Shown here: in pieces, positions 10,456-23,224 of the stretch | Numbering within the stretch: the stretch's first letter is position 1 | Layout of the letters: the number at the start of each line of letters is the position of its first letter | From: Siphlonurus alternatus | Taxonomy: Eukaryota > Arthropoda > Insecta > Ephemeroptera > Siphlonuridae | Assembly (NCBI GenBank): GCA_949825025.1 | Contig: OX463783.1 | Location: 16,713,628 to 16,777,627, forward strand | Length of the DNA: 64,000 bases | Direction of reading: 5' to 3' | Notes under the pieces: generated by a model | Database searches by the model: none | Seen by the model: only the letters and a program-made list of their open reading frames with translations | Told to the model about the DNA's origin: nothing | Translations under genes and position numbers: made by a program

Positions 10456-13191
10456 ATGGGACTCAAAGGCTTGTTTTATGGTACGCTTATAATCGTTTCC
10501 ATGTTAGGTAAGTAAATAATAAATATCTTAAAATGTTGAATGTGTTGAATGTATAGTTTGAAAGGTAAATTAGAGGCTTTGGCTGATGAAATACGAAATA
10601 CGCAGTATAAATTAAGGCATTCAGTGAAAGGGCGTTTTTTTAGAACTGAAAAAAATATGAGAAAAGGTAGAGAGGTGTCCGTCCTGACTGATTGTGAGTT
10701 TTTCCATGGTTCTCTCAGTCTCACCTCAGCAAATGCTGGGACGCGTAACAGGCCGAGGTTATCATCGGTTCCCTACCTTATCCCTACCCATTACCCCGCC
10801 GCGAGCTGTAAGCTCTTAGAGGTGTATCCTTGTAAAAAAAATATATAACAAATAAAATTGTTAAGCTTTATTAATAAGTGACGTTTCTTGTGTGTGTGTG
10901 TTTTATAGAATTCATCATGCTGTAAACTCTGTAAAGTATGGATTTTAACTTAAAATATAATAATATCTCTCTTCACGCAGATTTAATTTAAATTATTTAA
11001 AATCTGTAATGAAGATGATTAATACTTGAAATACATGCAACCAGGAAATTTAAAATAAAACAGTCATTTTATAAGAACTAATACAAAATTTGTGTGAATT
11101 TTCTAATAATGCAGCCTCCTCTCGAAATATTCATTCGTTGTCCGACAGTATAAGCATCCCCTGTTCATTACATTAATGATACATTTTTTCCATCGTGATT
11201 GCATATACAGTCAAATTTATATATAATTCCTACCGGAAGTAGCCGGAAGTGAGAGTTTTATGGTCGTCTTGTTCATGTCTAAATCTTGAAAATTTACAAA
11301 CATGTTAGTACTCTTCGTACCAGCTTCGTACGAACATTTAGCCAAAATTTCAAAATGTAAAAACAAAATAAATAAAAAAGTCAAAAACCTCTCACTTCCG
11401 GGTACTTTCGGAGAGAATGTAATGTAAATTAAACTGCAGTTCCTGTAGCTTATCTTTGGTTTGACGTCACGAACCTTTTTCTTTGTTCTCCAATACAATT
11501 CTAATGGGAGGGTCACATGAATTCATGCCAAAGATAAGCTACGAAAACTATACACTATTCAAGTATTGGTAGAAATTATTTTATATATATTAACGTGCTC
11601 CTAATTGGTGCAAAATGACTAAGAAAATCAATGTACACAACAGAAAACATTAGATATGAGTTACCATGTAGGAAATCCTTGTACGAGTTTAGCTATGAAA
11701 AAAAAAAAAAAAAAACGTACAATTACAAGTTACATAAAAAATATATTTTATACTGTTATACATATTTAATAAAAATTTGTTTTATTGCATTTTATTGCGT
11801 AATTTCAGCTATCTAATTCTGAAACTTTTAGGGCTTTCAATTATCGCTAATATTTACGTATCATATTTACAGATCATACAGCAATGGCGATGAAAACTTC
11901 CACCCCAAATACAACTACTAATTCTACCCTGCTTGCAACGGCGACGAATATTACTAGCCTAAATTCAACTACTAGTTCTACTGTGCCTGATATTTATAGC
12001 TCAAATTCAACTACTAATTCTACTGTGTCCCCAATTGTGTATGCGATTCTTCCATTTACATTGACACTGACAGAAGAATTAGCATTAGTTGTAATAATAG
12101 CTCTTCTTATAATTGAAATAATGGTTTTAGCTATGTGGTTATTATATTGTAAGATTTTAAATCGTAAATTAAAAAGTCTTAATCGTTATTATCGTAATAA
12201 AATTTTAGATCTTGAAAAAAATCAAGGTGACGAGTATGAATATATAGGTATGAAACCTAACGTTGCAGTTTCTAATATTCAAGCATCTAAAAATAAGTCG
12301 GGCATTTCAACCCAAAATATAGAAAATGCAAAGAGACCTCGTGAAAAGAGACCGTGCGAGGTGTATGATGTTCAAGTTGAAAGGGCTGTTGAAAATTGTA
12401 AAACTGTTGATAAAACTGAGAAATTTCCTATCAATAATAATCAAAATAATTCTCAAATTTCTGAAATATGTATTGTAAATGAACAATATGGTGTATCATC
12501 TTCTAGTAAAATTAAAAACCGGGTTGAAAATAATCAACTTGATGATAAAACTGGGAAATTTACTAAAAGTATTGAAAATAATTCTCATATTGCTGAAGTA
12601 TGTATTGAAAATGATCAATGTGATAAGTTGTCTTTAAGTAAAATTAATGAAAATATTAAAAGTGTTGATAGAACAGAGATAATTGCAGACTGCAGTCAAA
12701 ATAATTCTTACGTTGTTTCATTGTCTGATAAAATTGAAAGCCAAATTCAAACTGATGATAAAACTGAAACCAACAACGCTAATAGTACCAACATTTCTCA
12801 TATTGTTGACTGCATTGAAAATGACCAATACGGTAAAATTACCAGTCAGATTGAAAATAGTCAATACGATCAGTATGTACCTATACAGGTTAATGATAAT
12901 TCAGTTGAAAATAACGTATCTGATATAGTTGAAACTCCTACAAAATGTAACGAATATGAATACATAGCTGCCAATCAGGTTTTTCAAAATGAGGAGCCGC
13001 AAAATAGTACCCCTGAAAATGTTAACAGTCCTATTGCAAATAACGAGTACGAATATATTCCACTTACTCACGTATCTAACAATGTAGGGTTTAATTCATG
13101 TGAAAATGCAAATACAACCACTGCGGTAAATCAGTATGACGATGTGGCAGTAGATAGTGATGGAAATTTAACTGAAAATAAGAAAAAGTAG
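10456..13191 (+). CDS. Gene 2: short-ectodomain, long-tail membrane protein (adaptor-like)
   Basis: Exon 1 10456-10507 gives a signal peptide (about 17 residues) and ends in phase 1 at GTAAGT. The last exon 11873-13191 starts after TTTACAG and continues in frame; 456 aa. The ectodomain is only a ~65-residue Ser/Thr/Asn stalk with several N-x-S/T sites and no Cys module. The TM helix (about 87-110) contains Glu99. The ~345-residue tail holds three EYEYI motifs (Tyr139, 379, 410), YDVQV, YVPI and YDDV, plus four degenerate ~40-residue repeats (about residues 189-344) of the form DKTxxF...NNSxI...CIENDQYG...SKI. YEYI resembles the pYEEI optimum of Src-family SH2 domains (known for vertebrate kinases). 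I infer a signalling partner for the receptors. Skipped ectodomain exons cannot be excluded, but I saw none in the intron, which carries a SINE. Confidence 0.7.
10660..10850 (+). mobile_element. SINE, 3' part (5S-SINE family copy)
   Basis: Matches the body and 3' end of the 5S-headed SINE at 43244-43625: GAGGTGTCCGTCCTGACTG, TCTCACCTCAGCAAATGCTGG, CCCATTACCCCG and GGTGTATCCTTGTAAAAAAA. The 5S-like head is missing (5' truncation). It lies in gene 2 intron 1. Confidence 0.8.
11230..11550. repeat. Inverted-repeat segment in gene 2 intron 1
   Basis: Two nested pairs of inverted words: CCGGAAGTGAGAG (11241) with CTCTCACTTCCGG (11389), and GTAGCTTATCTTTGG (11446) with CCAAAGATAAGCTAC (11528). Non-coding; perhaps a decayed foldback element. 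Confidence 0.45.
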
Positions 13192-15005
13192 TGTTTCTAT
13201 TGTTGTTGATAAATTAGTTGATCAAAGTTCTAATCAGGATTTATTTTTGTTGAAACTGCTGAATATGAAATTGTTGATTAATTTATTACTGGATAAATAT
13301 ATTGGATGAACTATACAATTTAATGTGTTCTAAAATGTATTCCCACTGTTGTATTGTTGTATATAATAAGCGGTATATTGTCAATGCTTGTAAGATTTTT
13401 AGTAATAAAATAATAAATAGATATGATATTAGTTAAAAAAAATATATGTACTTAAAAATGATGTATTCAAAATAAATAGTGATTTTACATTGCGATATAA
13501 TATATTTCAACGTTTCACATATCGAAGAAATGTAACATTTTTAATAATAATTAAATATTACCACTATAATATACTCCCTTCTCTTATAAATATTATAGTA
13601 AAAACACAGTAAAAAATGTACTCATTTTATTTGTAACGATTTTCACAGTGCTATATATATATATACTGCATATTATGTACACAGTAATTGTGTATATATT
13701 TAAAATTAGTCTACTTTTTCATCACACTGCTATCTTACAATTTTTGTAAATAATTTGTCTATAAGTATGTTTTTATTTTTACAAAAACAGTGACAATCTT
13801 ACAATGTCTCATTACAATGAAAATGTTTGTATTTTATTTGCAATTAATTCCATGCAAAATACACTATAATTCACTTGTTTTATTACTATTAAAATGGATG
13901 GTAAAAAAATAAAATATCGTTTAATTGTCAATGTGTCATATTATAATAATAAGTGTTGGGAATTTACATTTCATAATACGCCTGTGAAAGGTACTACATT
14001 GTTAATTTTTATGTATTGTTTGTACTGTGTATTAGTATAGTTTGATACCATAAATTTTAGTGTCTTAATTATTCGTAAACAATTTTAATTGCTTCAGCAA
14101 AAAAATGTAAATAGCTTTTTTAAAACAATAAATCATTAGCAATCAACTTCTTGTATTATTTATTATTTGTAGTTTAATTAGATCAAATTTGGCTCTTTGA
14201 GGAGAAGTACCATTTTTAATGTATACTGTAATATCTAGTTATAACTTATAACCCAATCCAATCATAGTATTAAATGCTGTGCAAAGTTAGATTATGAAAA
14301 TATGTTTGGTATTATTTAGCTTAACAGTTTATAGCTGTCATTAAGGAGTTATATTTCAATTTTATTTTATATAAAAAAAATTAGCATTGATTAATTATAT
14401 AATGCAGGATAAAAATAAATATTAGCAATGACTTAATTATTCTTTAATTATTTAAGAGCTGTACACATTTAAAATAACTATTAATTATTATAAGACTATA
14501 GAAATTATATACAAAAAGTTTAAAATTTCTGAAGATTTTATTATAGTTTTAATTATTTTAAAGAATGTTAGTGCATTAAATAATTTAAAGAAAATTAAAA
14601 AAATATAAAATTATATAATGTAATCTTATAAACAATTCGCGATCTGCTTTAATTGTTCAGCCATTCATATTTTAAAGCTGAACAAGTTAAGATGTTGAAG
14701 ATGGCGAGATGATCAATCATAGACATTTATTACTTGTGTGAGTGTACGAAATAAAATTAAAAAATCTTATAATAATAATACAGGTTGTCTACTGCAACAA
14801 AACGCATAGTATTTTGACATGACATCATGATTCGTTAGTCACCTTTTTTTTATAATTATATATTATAAAAAATTCATAAGTTGTATTTATACTCTATATA
14901 GTATAATATTATGTGATAAAGGATGTACTACGCCGCTTCCTGTTACTCAAGATAAGGCGGTTTCACATTTAGTTGGAGTTAATTAAAGTCGCCAGTGTAG
15001 TAAAA
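13192..15005. other. Intergenic region between genes 2 and 3
   Basis: Very AT-rich. Gene 2 3' UTR, with candidate AATAAA signals near 13405-13415. No exon, RNA or repeat family recognised. The last 80 bases are the gene 3 promoter, with CTTCCTGT at 14936-14943. Confidence 0.45.
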
Positions 15006-18000
15006 ATGAGGAGACTCATTGCAAGCGTTCTGAGTTTTGTTGCTGTGGCTGCAGTTATTGCTGATAACAGGGCAGGTAAGTGCTATGGAAATCTATGGGA
15101 GAGTATTTCTTTTTTACAAGGATGCACCCCTATGAGCTGGAAGCTCGCGGCGGGTTAATAGGTAAGGGAGGGGAAAGGATGGTGGCCATGGGTCCCAGCA
15201 TTTGCTGAGCTGAGACTGAGAGAACCGTGGAAAACCTCAGTCAGGAAGAACACCTCATACTTTTTATCAATGGATCAAAGTGATGACTAAAGTCTGGGGA
15301 ACCACATAAAAGTGCATCATTGCACTGGGTGGAAAGCGAGATATAGCATGTTAATTTAATTTTTTATATATTGTAGTTGACATTTCAACAGTATTAGCTG
15401 TACATGTGAGTATCAGAAATCGAGAAAGTGACAAATGCTGCAGCAAAGGTGAAGATTAAAAGCAGAAACAATTTACCTTTGAACTGTTGACATCATTATA
15501 TTCATTAATGTTAAGGTAGAGATAATACGAATCAAGCGGAATCAGCTATTCGACGTAGTACCCTTTGATTATAATTTATGTAAACCTTAGCAAATTCACG
15601 AAAATTCTGTGTTTTTTTTAGAGGTAGATTTTATTGCCAAAAATTTCAAAACAATTTAACGAGACGATATTTTTCTTTAATTAATATTTTTAAATTTTCA
15701 GCATAGGGCTTTCCCATGGAGAGACAAACTAAAAACTTAATAAAAAAAAATCAGCTCGTTAAATTGTTTTGAAATTTTTTGTATGGCTTTTAGGCACTAA
15801 AATTTACCTATCAAAAAATGTCAGAATTTTTGTGAATTTGCTAAGGTTTAAATGTTAATCAAAGGGGACTACGTCGAACAGCTGATTTGTATTATTTCTA
15901 CCTTAAATGATCAAATAAACAAACTATACATAGTAAAAAAAAAATATAGACTCGGTAAGAGGATCTGATATTTTTAAATTTGATATTCTGTGTAGAGTAC
16001 TCCATATGCATAATCCCATATAATATAATATACATATAATAGAATGTAATGCATACATGTTTAACATTTAAATGTCTACAATTTGACGGATACTAATGGT
16101 ACTATATATGAAATTGAATAAATAATTATTTTTATATGATGTAGTATGAAAATATGAATACACAGTTCTTAATTTTTTTTTGGTTAATTTGGACGCTGAT
16201 AATGAAGTAATAATAAAGTTTATAATTGCTCCAATTTTTACTTCAATTATGAGCCGTTGATTTTTATAACATTCCATATATCTTGATATTTTTTATTTTA
16301 GTTACATGAAATAGAGTTTTATTTTGTTTCTAAGGTGCACTGTATGTGTTTATTTATGCTGGTATTTTCTTTGCAGGCATAAACCAAATTCCTCCAGTAT
16401 CTGATGAAGCACCTGTGGTAATGTGGATGAAACCACCAAACTCAATCGGTAAAAATTATTTATTAATTTTCTATAATTATCAATTGTAAAGAGAGTTTAT
16501 GCTAAATATTTGAAATAAAGAAATATTATGTTTTTTTTTTTTTTTTTTTTGTTATTGCGATGACAAAAGGGTTTTGATTAACTGATAGAAATTTTATTAC
16601 ATTAAGTGTACTATCATAATTTTTATACTCAAGGTAATAATTTGAAAAGTCAATCATTTGAGATCTCGAAAATTATGCCTCAATTTAAATTCAAAAAGCC
16701 ACTGGTGGCACACATACAGTATATAACAGTATCGGGAGTTTTATATAAATAAAGTAAAGTTTAACTATTGCCAAGATGGGAAATGGAGCTCCTATATATT
16801 TTTTTTTTTTCAAAGGAGACCTACACCCCTTGAATTTCTCCAAAACAAAAATTATATAAATGGTTGATTTTTATAGCAATTTAGAAATATAAAAATCAAT
16901 ACTTTAAAGCCTTCCGACAGAAATGTTGAGCACCAATCCTCAAGTTAACCCTATCTCTCATGAACTTCAGGACCCCGAAACTCGGACTTCAGAGGATGCC
17001 GGAAGCCTCGGGAGAGTTCGACGTTCCGTCACTGCACGTCGGAGCGCGGTTTTCCGTCCTTCGCGGCCGCTTGCCAGTGCGTCAAGTGCCACCTCCAGCT
17101 GAGCCTGCTGTGTCACGTCGACGGGAAGTGGTATCCCTCAGAAGGAACCGACTTGTGTGGTCAGTGGAAAATACTGAATTCTTATTTATAAGTCTGCAAA
17201 CACACAGAGTTTGTTTATATTTTGTCCGGTCTGAGTATGATGTTGTAACTTTATTGTTCATTTGAGATCACATACATTATATATAAAAATTAAATTTTAA
17301 CCTCATAATTTAAAATACTGCATGGTACAATCATAAATACATAGTATAATGTGTAATTCAATTATTAATATTACTGTGTACCTTATATGCACATGCGTCT
17401 ACGAGTATGTATGTACCCCTCGGAACAGCATGAACTTCAATCCTGCCTCATTTGCAAGCGCTGCAGCTTCAAAAGATAAAAAAAGTGCAATTTTTGGGGA
17501 ATTAAGAAGAGCACCCAGTATAGCCATTCCAAAACGTTCAAATTCACCGCTCCTATATCTATCTAAACTGCAAAGTTAATATGGTGTCTTTTGAGCCGTG
17601 TATAATATATGCGGGGATTTCAAATACATGTACATGATTTTATACACCCCAGGGCACTTAAAGTTATTTTTATAAAAATATATTCTTTAATAGAAATTAA
17701 TTAAAGAAGACGATCGAATTAATATAATACGCGTATTTGAATTATTTCTTGTTCACTTTCGCCCCTGGAAGGTATGCAATTTTTAAATTATTTTTCTCTC
17801 CTCGTTATATTCGGTACATTTTTCGAAAAAAAAAATAGAGTTCTTTTCTCGAAAAATGTATCGTATATTACAAGGAGAGAAAAAACCCTCTGAAAATTGC
17901 ATACCTTCCAGGGGCGAGAGTGAACAGGCCTCCTATAATAAGTATGTACCTACAAAATTATTATAATAAATAAAATTTCAACACAATATTAATAACTTGA

Positions 18001-20704
18001 AAATTTTCAGATCCTTCAAAACATAAACAATGTGGAGGCTGCCCCGTGGATAAAATTCCAGAGTCAACTGTCACATGCAGGAAAACTAAGAATGGCTTCT
18101 TCGGTGAAAGACGAAAATGTTACTGCAAAAATAATTGCAAAGGAGTAACGTTTCTGTGTCTTCGAACGTTGCAGTGGAGAAGCGACTACAAAGCGGAATG
18201 TCAAGGTATAATATTTTACGCTATATATATGTTATATATATTTAAAATAAAATTTAGTTTTGTATTATGTTCTCCTTTTGGTATAGACTGTACACAGGTT
18301 GTAATTAGTCGAACACGAGCTGAAACACTCTCGAACTGATGAAACTTAGGTTGAATATAAGCCCAATAGAGGCTTCAAGTCAGCTGATTTTTCGGTGTTC
18401 CCACCCGCTACACCAAACCTATGTATAAAAAAACGTGAATTCGTTTTTTCACTAAGAATAAGATTTTTCAGGGAAAATTCCTTTGCGGAACTTTGGTCCA
18501 AACTGAAAAATAAAGTAGATAATTCAAGATTTAGATTTTTTACTTGATTTATAACCGAGAAAAGTTAAAAAAACACTTTGCTTCATTTTCAAGTGCAAGA
18601 TGGACTTTAGCGACAAACAGTTGCGCAGCGAGAGCGCATCACTTGAAGCCTCTATTAATGCAGCTTATTTAAGTTTAGAGTTACCGTAGTGTACTGTGTA
18701 CTCTGGTATAACAAAATAAATAAAAATTTAAGCTTGAATTGATGGTCTAAAGAAGCATCTCTTGATGAGAATAGCTATAATTTTTTTATAAATAAATTAA
18801 CCGGCTTTATTTCGGCTTATACTGTAAGTGAAAATTTAAATACCAAATGAAGTTTGTATTTTATTATCAGTTTAGTTTAAAGTTTTTTTTAATGTATAAT
18901 TTCAATAGCATTACATACAAAGATATATAGGCAACTTAATTTGTTATATAGAGTGGAGAAAAATTGCATGTGCAGCAAAATTTAGATTCAGTTTTAGAAT
19001 AATCACAATTTTTAGCTTCAAAGCTTAATAAAACGTACATTTACCATTTTATCTCCGGATTATTATGTTTCATTATTACTATACGTTCTTAAACAAATAA
19101 TAAATTTAAAATATATATTTAAAAATATTGCTAATCATAGACAGGGCTATGCTCTATTGGGATGGGTTCTTATAAGTATAACCCTGATCATAGATCACTT
19201 AATAATCAGACTTAATTGATAAAGCTGTTAGACTATTATAATACGTACCGTTTAAGCTTATACTGAAATTTCTTGAAATTATACATATTTTATTTACAGA
19301 TACTCCCTCAACCAACATATTCATACCAGAGCAAAACATGTACACCCGTTTCGACAGAGGAAACTACATATACTCTTGTAAGACGGGTTACATAATAAAA
19401 GGGGCAGACGTCGTGCAGTGTCTTAATGGAGAAATAAATGGAACTCAGCCGATTTGTGTCAAACATGATGGTAAATTTATAGTTATACAATACATACATT
19501 CAAATGCATGATATACTTATGTTTAAATAAACACTAAATAATGTGTTTGCGGAAATATAAAATAACAATATAATTATTATTATATTATATAATTATGAAA
19601 TCTTTAAAATAATATTATATTTTAATTAAAATTTTTCGAGCTTCGCGCAATACACTGATAGAAGTATTCGTGGTTTAGAATATTTGGTGATCATTTGCAA
19701 TATAGAGATAATGCATATTATCATATTTAATTTGACAGATGAACTCTTTGCATTAGCAATTAAAATATTGGAATTTAAAATGTTAAAATTAATAAAGAAA
19801 TTGCTGTACCCTGAACTTAAAATAACATTAAATAAATCTAACTGTATACCTCAATCTAAAATTCATTAAATTTAGAAAAAGAAATTGTTAGTTTTCATTG
19901 AATTAAATAAATTGATATGTTTCACTTATCAAGATAGTTATATATTGCATATAATTTGTACTGAAAATTTATTTTACTTGCATATATTATAACGATTAAA
20001 TTAAAAAAAGTATATCTTTTATATATATATCAGGAAAGGGTAATTAATTAAGGGTCGTTGTTTCATGTACTTGATAAATTATTAAATTGAATCAATTAAT
20101 AAAACTATATAAATTAAAAATGATTCATTACGTTATTGAAAAGGTAATATTATTATATATAATTTTCAATTTTACAGGTCAAATAACAACAACCAGCACA
20201 GCAAAAACAACCACCACGGATAAAGCAACAACAACAACAACAGTAACATCTACATCAACAACAACACCTAGTACAACAACGAAGTCAACCACTCAAGAAA
20301 TTATTTTCACTAGTCCAGAAAATCCAGAAATAATTTCAACATCGAATCCTGAAAATATTATTTCAGTTGTTGAAATTTCACCCACTCTTTCCCCTGAAGA
20401 AGAAATTACTTCCTCTGCAACCTCAATGTCAAGTGAATCAGAAGAAAATACATCAATGATAGAAGACCCTGATTTTGATATGTACAGAACACCAAATGAA
20501 AAGAAACCCGGTGATAAAAATACTCCAAAGAAATTCCCATTAACAGTGATATTAATATCTGTATTTGTAATTCTAGGAATGGTTTTAGTAGGATTAGGTT
20601 TATTTATTTTATCTAAACATTATATATTTATTTGTGATTTTGGTAGAAGACAATTTTCATCAAAAACTGGATTTTCAATTAAACCCAATGAGATGGTTAT
20701 ATAA
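15006..20704 (+). CDS. Gene 3: Cys-rich/CCP-like single-pass membrane protein (6 exons)
   Basis: Exons 15006-15075, 16377-16448, 16971-17159, 18011-18205, 19300-19470 and 20178-20704, all phase 1; 407 aa. The order is as in gene 1: signal peptide (1-22), short Trp/Pro linker (24-47), 7-Cys exon (48-110), 8-Cys exon (111-175), 3-Cys half-CCP (176-232), a long Thr-rich stalk, TM near 352-378 and a 29-residue tail. The 7-Cys exon matches gene 1 at CQCVxCxLQLxLxCHxDGKWYP. The stalk contains runs of Thr (mucin-like) and a Ser/Glu segment. The tail has only YIFI and basic residues. The second Met after an in-frame TTG was chosen because it begins a clean signal peptide. The donor after exon 3 is GTCAGT, slightly atypical. 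Function unknown; a surface receptor by inference. Confidence 0.8.
15108..15345 (-). mobile_element. SINE copy (5S-SINE family), reversed, in gene 3 intron 1
   Basis: The reverse complement reads the family body: CGCTTTCCACCCAGTGCAAT, GGTTCCCCAGACTTT, TCCTGACTGAGGTTTTCCAC, CAGCAAATGCTGGGA and GGTGCATCCTTGTAAAAAAG. The 5S-like head is absent. About 75-80% similar by eye to the copy at 43244. Confidence 0.8.
15511..15906. mobile_element. TTAA-bounded foldback element
   Basis: A ~396-bp palindrome: TTAAGGTAGA.ATAATAC..ATC at the left, reversed at the right, ending in TCTACCTTAA. Inner arms include TTCAAAACAATTTAACGAG and its complement. The ends abut TTAA. Non-coding; it sits in gene 3 intron 1. 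Confidence 0.7.
17751..17925. mobile_element. Foldback MITE in gene 3 intron 3
   Basis: Arms GTTCACTTTCGCCCCTGGAA / TTCCAGGGGCGAGAGTGAAC, continuing inward through GGTATGCAATTTT and the ATTTTTCGAAAA region. About 175 bp. Confidence 0.75.
18355..18670. repeat. Weak inverted repeat in gene 3 intron 4
   Basis: CAATAGAGGCTTCAAGT (18364) and ACTTGAAGCCTCTATT (18640) are inverted, with flanking AATAAGC-like words. The centre is not palindromic. Confidence 0.4.
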
Positions 20705-21797
20705 TAATTAAATATTAATACTTTGTTTTAGGTGAAAAAAATATAATGTAAAAATACAAAATAAAAACATATTATATTTAATGTGTAATTATTTACATTA
20801 GTTATTTAATTTTTTCTTGTCCTAAATATTAATTTTTATACATCGGGGTAGCACAACAGACATAATGCGCTATTTTTTATTTGTATAATTATATATATGA
20901 AGAACTGCAGGCACGGACTGGGCCAAAACGGCCCACCGAGCGAGAAGGAATAACGGCTCACATAGGCGGGGGCCAACACTCCAAAGGGGGGTCTGGGGGG
21001 CTCCGAGAGGCGCGATTTTTTTTTAGGTTAAATTTTCACTAGAATTTTTACTAAATTTCACTAAATTTTTCAAAAATTACACTAAATAGCTTCAATTAAT
21101 TTTTAATATTAGCTGCAGGTTATATTTACTATATTAAAATACCAAGTATTAAATATTAATTAATCAAGTCTAGTGATAAATTTCCTATGTTTTTTGAAAA
21201 ACGAAAGAAGTATAGAACTCGATCTCTCCTTAATTTCAATTCCTTATTTTTTTTTTTCTAAAGCACTGCAGTATATACTTCTAAATTTACTGCATTAGCA
21301 TATTCATGACGTATCAAAATATTTGTTTGATACAAATTAAACCACTGCTTTCATTAAATTTAGCAAGAATTAATAATGACGCGCGCGCAAAACACGGTAT
21401 TCACCCATGAATTTAATTTATAATCCTAAAAAGAGAGACACGTGTATATAATATAGGTATAATCCGTATAATACACACTGTGCATTCAACTGGTGATTCA
21501 ACCATGCATGCATCATGCTCAAAAAAGAGCTTAATTCATCTCAAGAAATGAAAATCGGTTAAATCGCTGTTGACGATCTATAGCTATCTCGCCGCGCTCT
21601 CCTCTCCGCAAACCAAAAATAATAAAATTCCTGTACTTACCGGGATGTCCATGGACTGCACACGAGGCGGACTTACCTTAAGCTTCTTAATTATTGCACT
21701 GAGCACTATAGCTTGCTGGTCACTTTAGTTCGGAGATAGGAGAACAATTTACAAAAACGTACAGCATGCATGCAGGCCGCATGAGGCCGGGGCACAC

Positions 21798-21854
<57 letters not shown>

Positions 21855-22180
21855 TACCGCGGACCGGTACGCACCTAATTGTCAAAAAAAATTAGGCCGG
21901 CTGTTGGCCGGGGGTTGCATGCGCAGATGCGCACATTAAAAACACATTTTCTTGCAAAATAAATAATATAAGCCCTAATTTTAACTCTTAAATCGTTTAT
22001 TTGAATATTACGTAGCAATTTGCTTTTATTTTGTCCACTTTTCAAGCATAAATGTCTTACAAAATCACTCAAATTCACAGAGCAAAATAAACACATGTTC
22101 CTTTGGCGCGTTCGTGCAAATAATTTTCAATCTGCTGGCTAGAGGTGGCAGCACTTTCTGGCTATCAGGATGCATTTCGA
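20705..22180. other. Intergenic region downstream of gene 3
   Basis: Gene 3 3' UTR with possible AATAAA near 20760. At 20911-21010 there is a GC-rich repeat fragment starting GCACGGACTGGGCC. 21365-21795 has mixed composition with no exon I could support. 21798-21852 is a (TA)n run. Confidence 0.45.
21798..21852. repeat. (TA)n microsatellite
   Basis: About 27 TA units. Confidence 0.9.
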
Positions 22181-22184
22181 TGCG

Positions 22185-22431
22185 TTTTTAAAACTCAAAA
22201 AGGCGCACTAATTTTAAAGTAGTTTTCTTGACGACTTCCAGTCATGTCTGCAGCATTAATTGCCTTATGATGACCATTGACCAGAAATTTGACCAATAAA
22301 TTGCAGACATTGCAGCAATTCCAATATATTATGCCAGTTATGCCACATGACAATATGCTGCAGACATATATCATCAAGAAAACAACTTTAAAATTAGTGC
22401 GCCCTTTTGGGTTTTGAAAACAAATCTACCA
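22185..22431. mobile_element. Foldback MITE
   Basis: Arms AAAACTCAAAAAGGCGCACTA (left) and the inverted TAGTGCGCCCTTTTGGGTTTT (right), continuing through the TTTAAAGTAGTTTTCTTGA region. About 240 bp with a CTGCAG-rich centre. Confidence 0.7.
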
Positions 22432-22442
22432 GTGCCAGATCA

Positions 22443-23205
22443 TAGCCCTCTGGTGGAAGGCGAAGACCAGCAGGGGCGATCGTCAACTGTCAAGATATTA
22501 GCCGTCTGAAATTTAAAAAATAACACGCAAAGTAATGGGGAGGAAATATTTTTTTAAAAATATTTACCTGATATTATTGAAGGTATCTTGTAGTGCGATA
22601 CTACTTTAATGTAGTCTCCTGCATGCTGATTATTTTATTTAGTTGATAAATATTATACTACCTGAGAAATATTACGGTAAAGTCAGGGCGGGAACTTAGT
22701 TATATCTTCCAAGCCTTGGATATGTATCATGACGTCACGGAATATTGAAAATGCAAAAAAGTACTTGCATCAACTTTCATACATTATTTTCGATGTAGTT
22801 ATAACTTTACTTGATATACAAAGTAAAGAAATTGCAATTAAGTAAAGTGAAAGTCACTCGCTATGAAGAAAGGTTTTCAATGTTTATATGACGTCATCGC
22901 CAGTAAACTGACTTTTTCCTTCGCGGCTTCGCGCATGCGCAGATGTAACAGAAGTCGGGTTCATAAAACATTAATTGGAGTGTATTAATATTGGTTTTGC
23001 GTGAAAAAGAAGGTTGTTACGCAAGATTAGACTATATTAGAGTTAAACTAGTTTCGTTTTCAAAACTCTAGCACACAGCGCAATTGTCGTAAACCGCGAC
23101 CAAAGTGAAGTCCTCTCCCATTTGATTACACGCAAAGCTGCTGCTCAGTAGGACGGCTATTGAAAAGTGGGCGCGGTCAGGTCTTGGCCTTCCACCAGAG
23201 GGCTA
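22443..23205. mobile_element. Non-autonomous DNA transposon with ~26-bp TIRs
   Basis: Left end TAGCCCTCTGGTGGAAGGC then GAAGACC; the right end is its inverted copy GGTCTTGGCCTTCCACCAGA then GGGCTA. Length ~763 bp. The interior holds no long ORF, and GACGTCA words recur. The superfamily is unclear; no convincing target duplication was found. Confidence 0.65.
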
Positions 23206-23224
23206 TGGCCAGATCATCTATGGT

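Noticed and set aside
11631..11816. 61-codon Lys-rich ORF
   Set aside because: AT-rich, built around a poly-A run, no splice or domain context.
12683..12928. 81-codon ORF inside gene 2
   Set aside because: An alternative-frame shadow of the gene 2 tail with no family features.
16960..17265. 101-codon plus-strand ORF
   Set aside because: Out of frame with the true exon 16971-17159, whose conserved Cys pattern lies in another frame.
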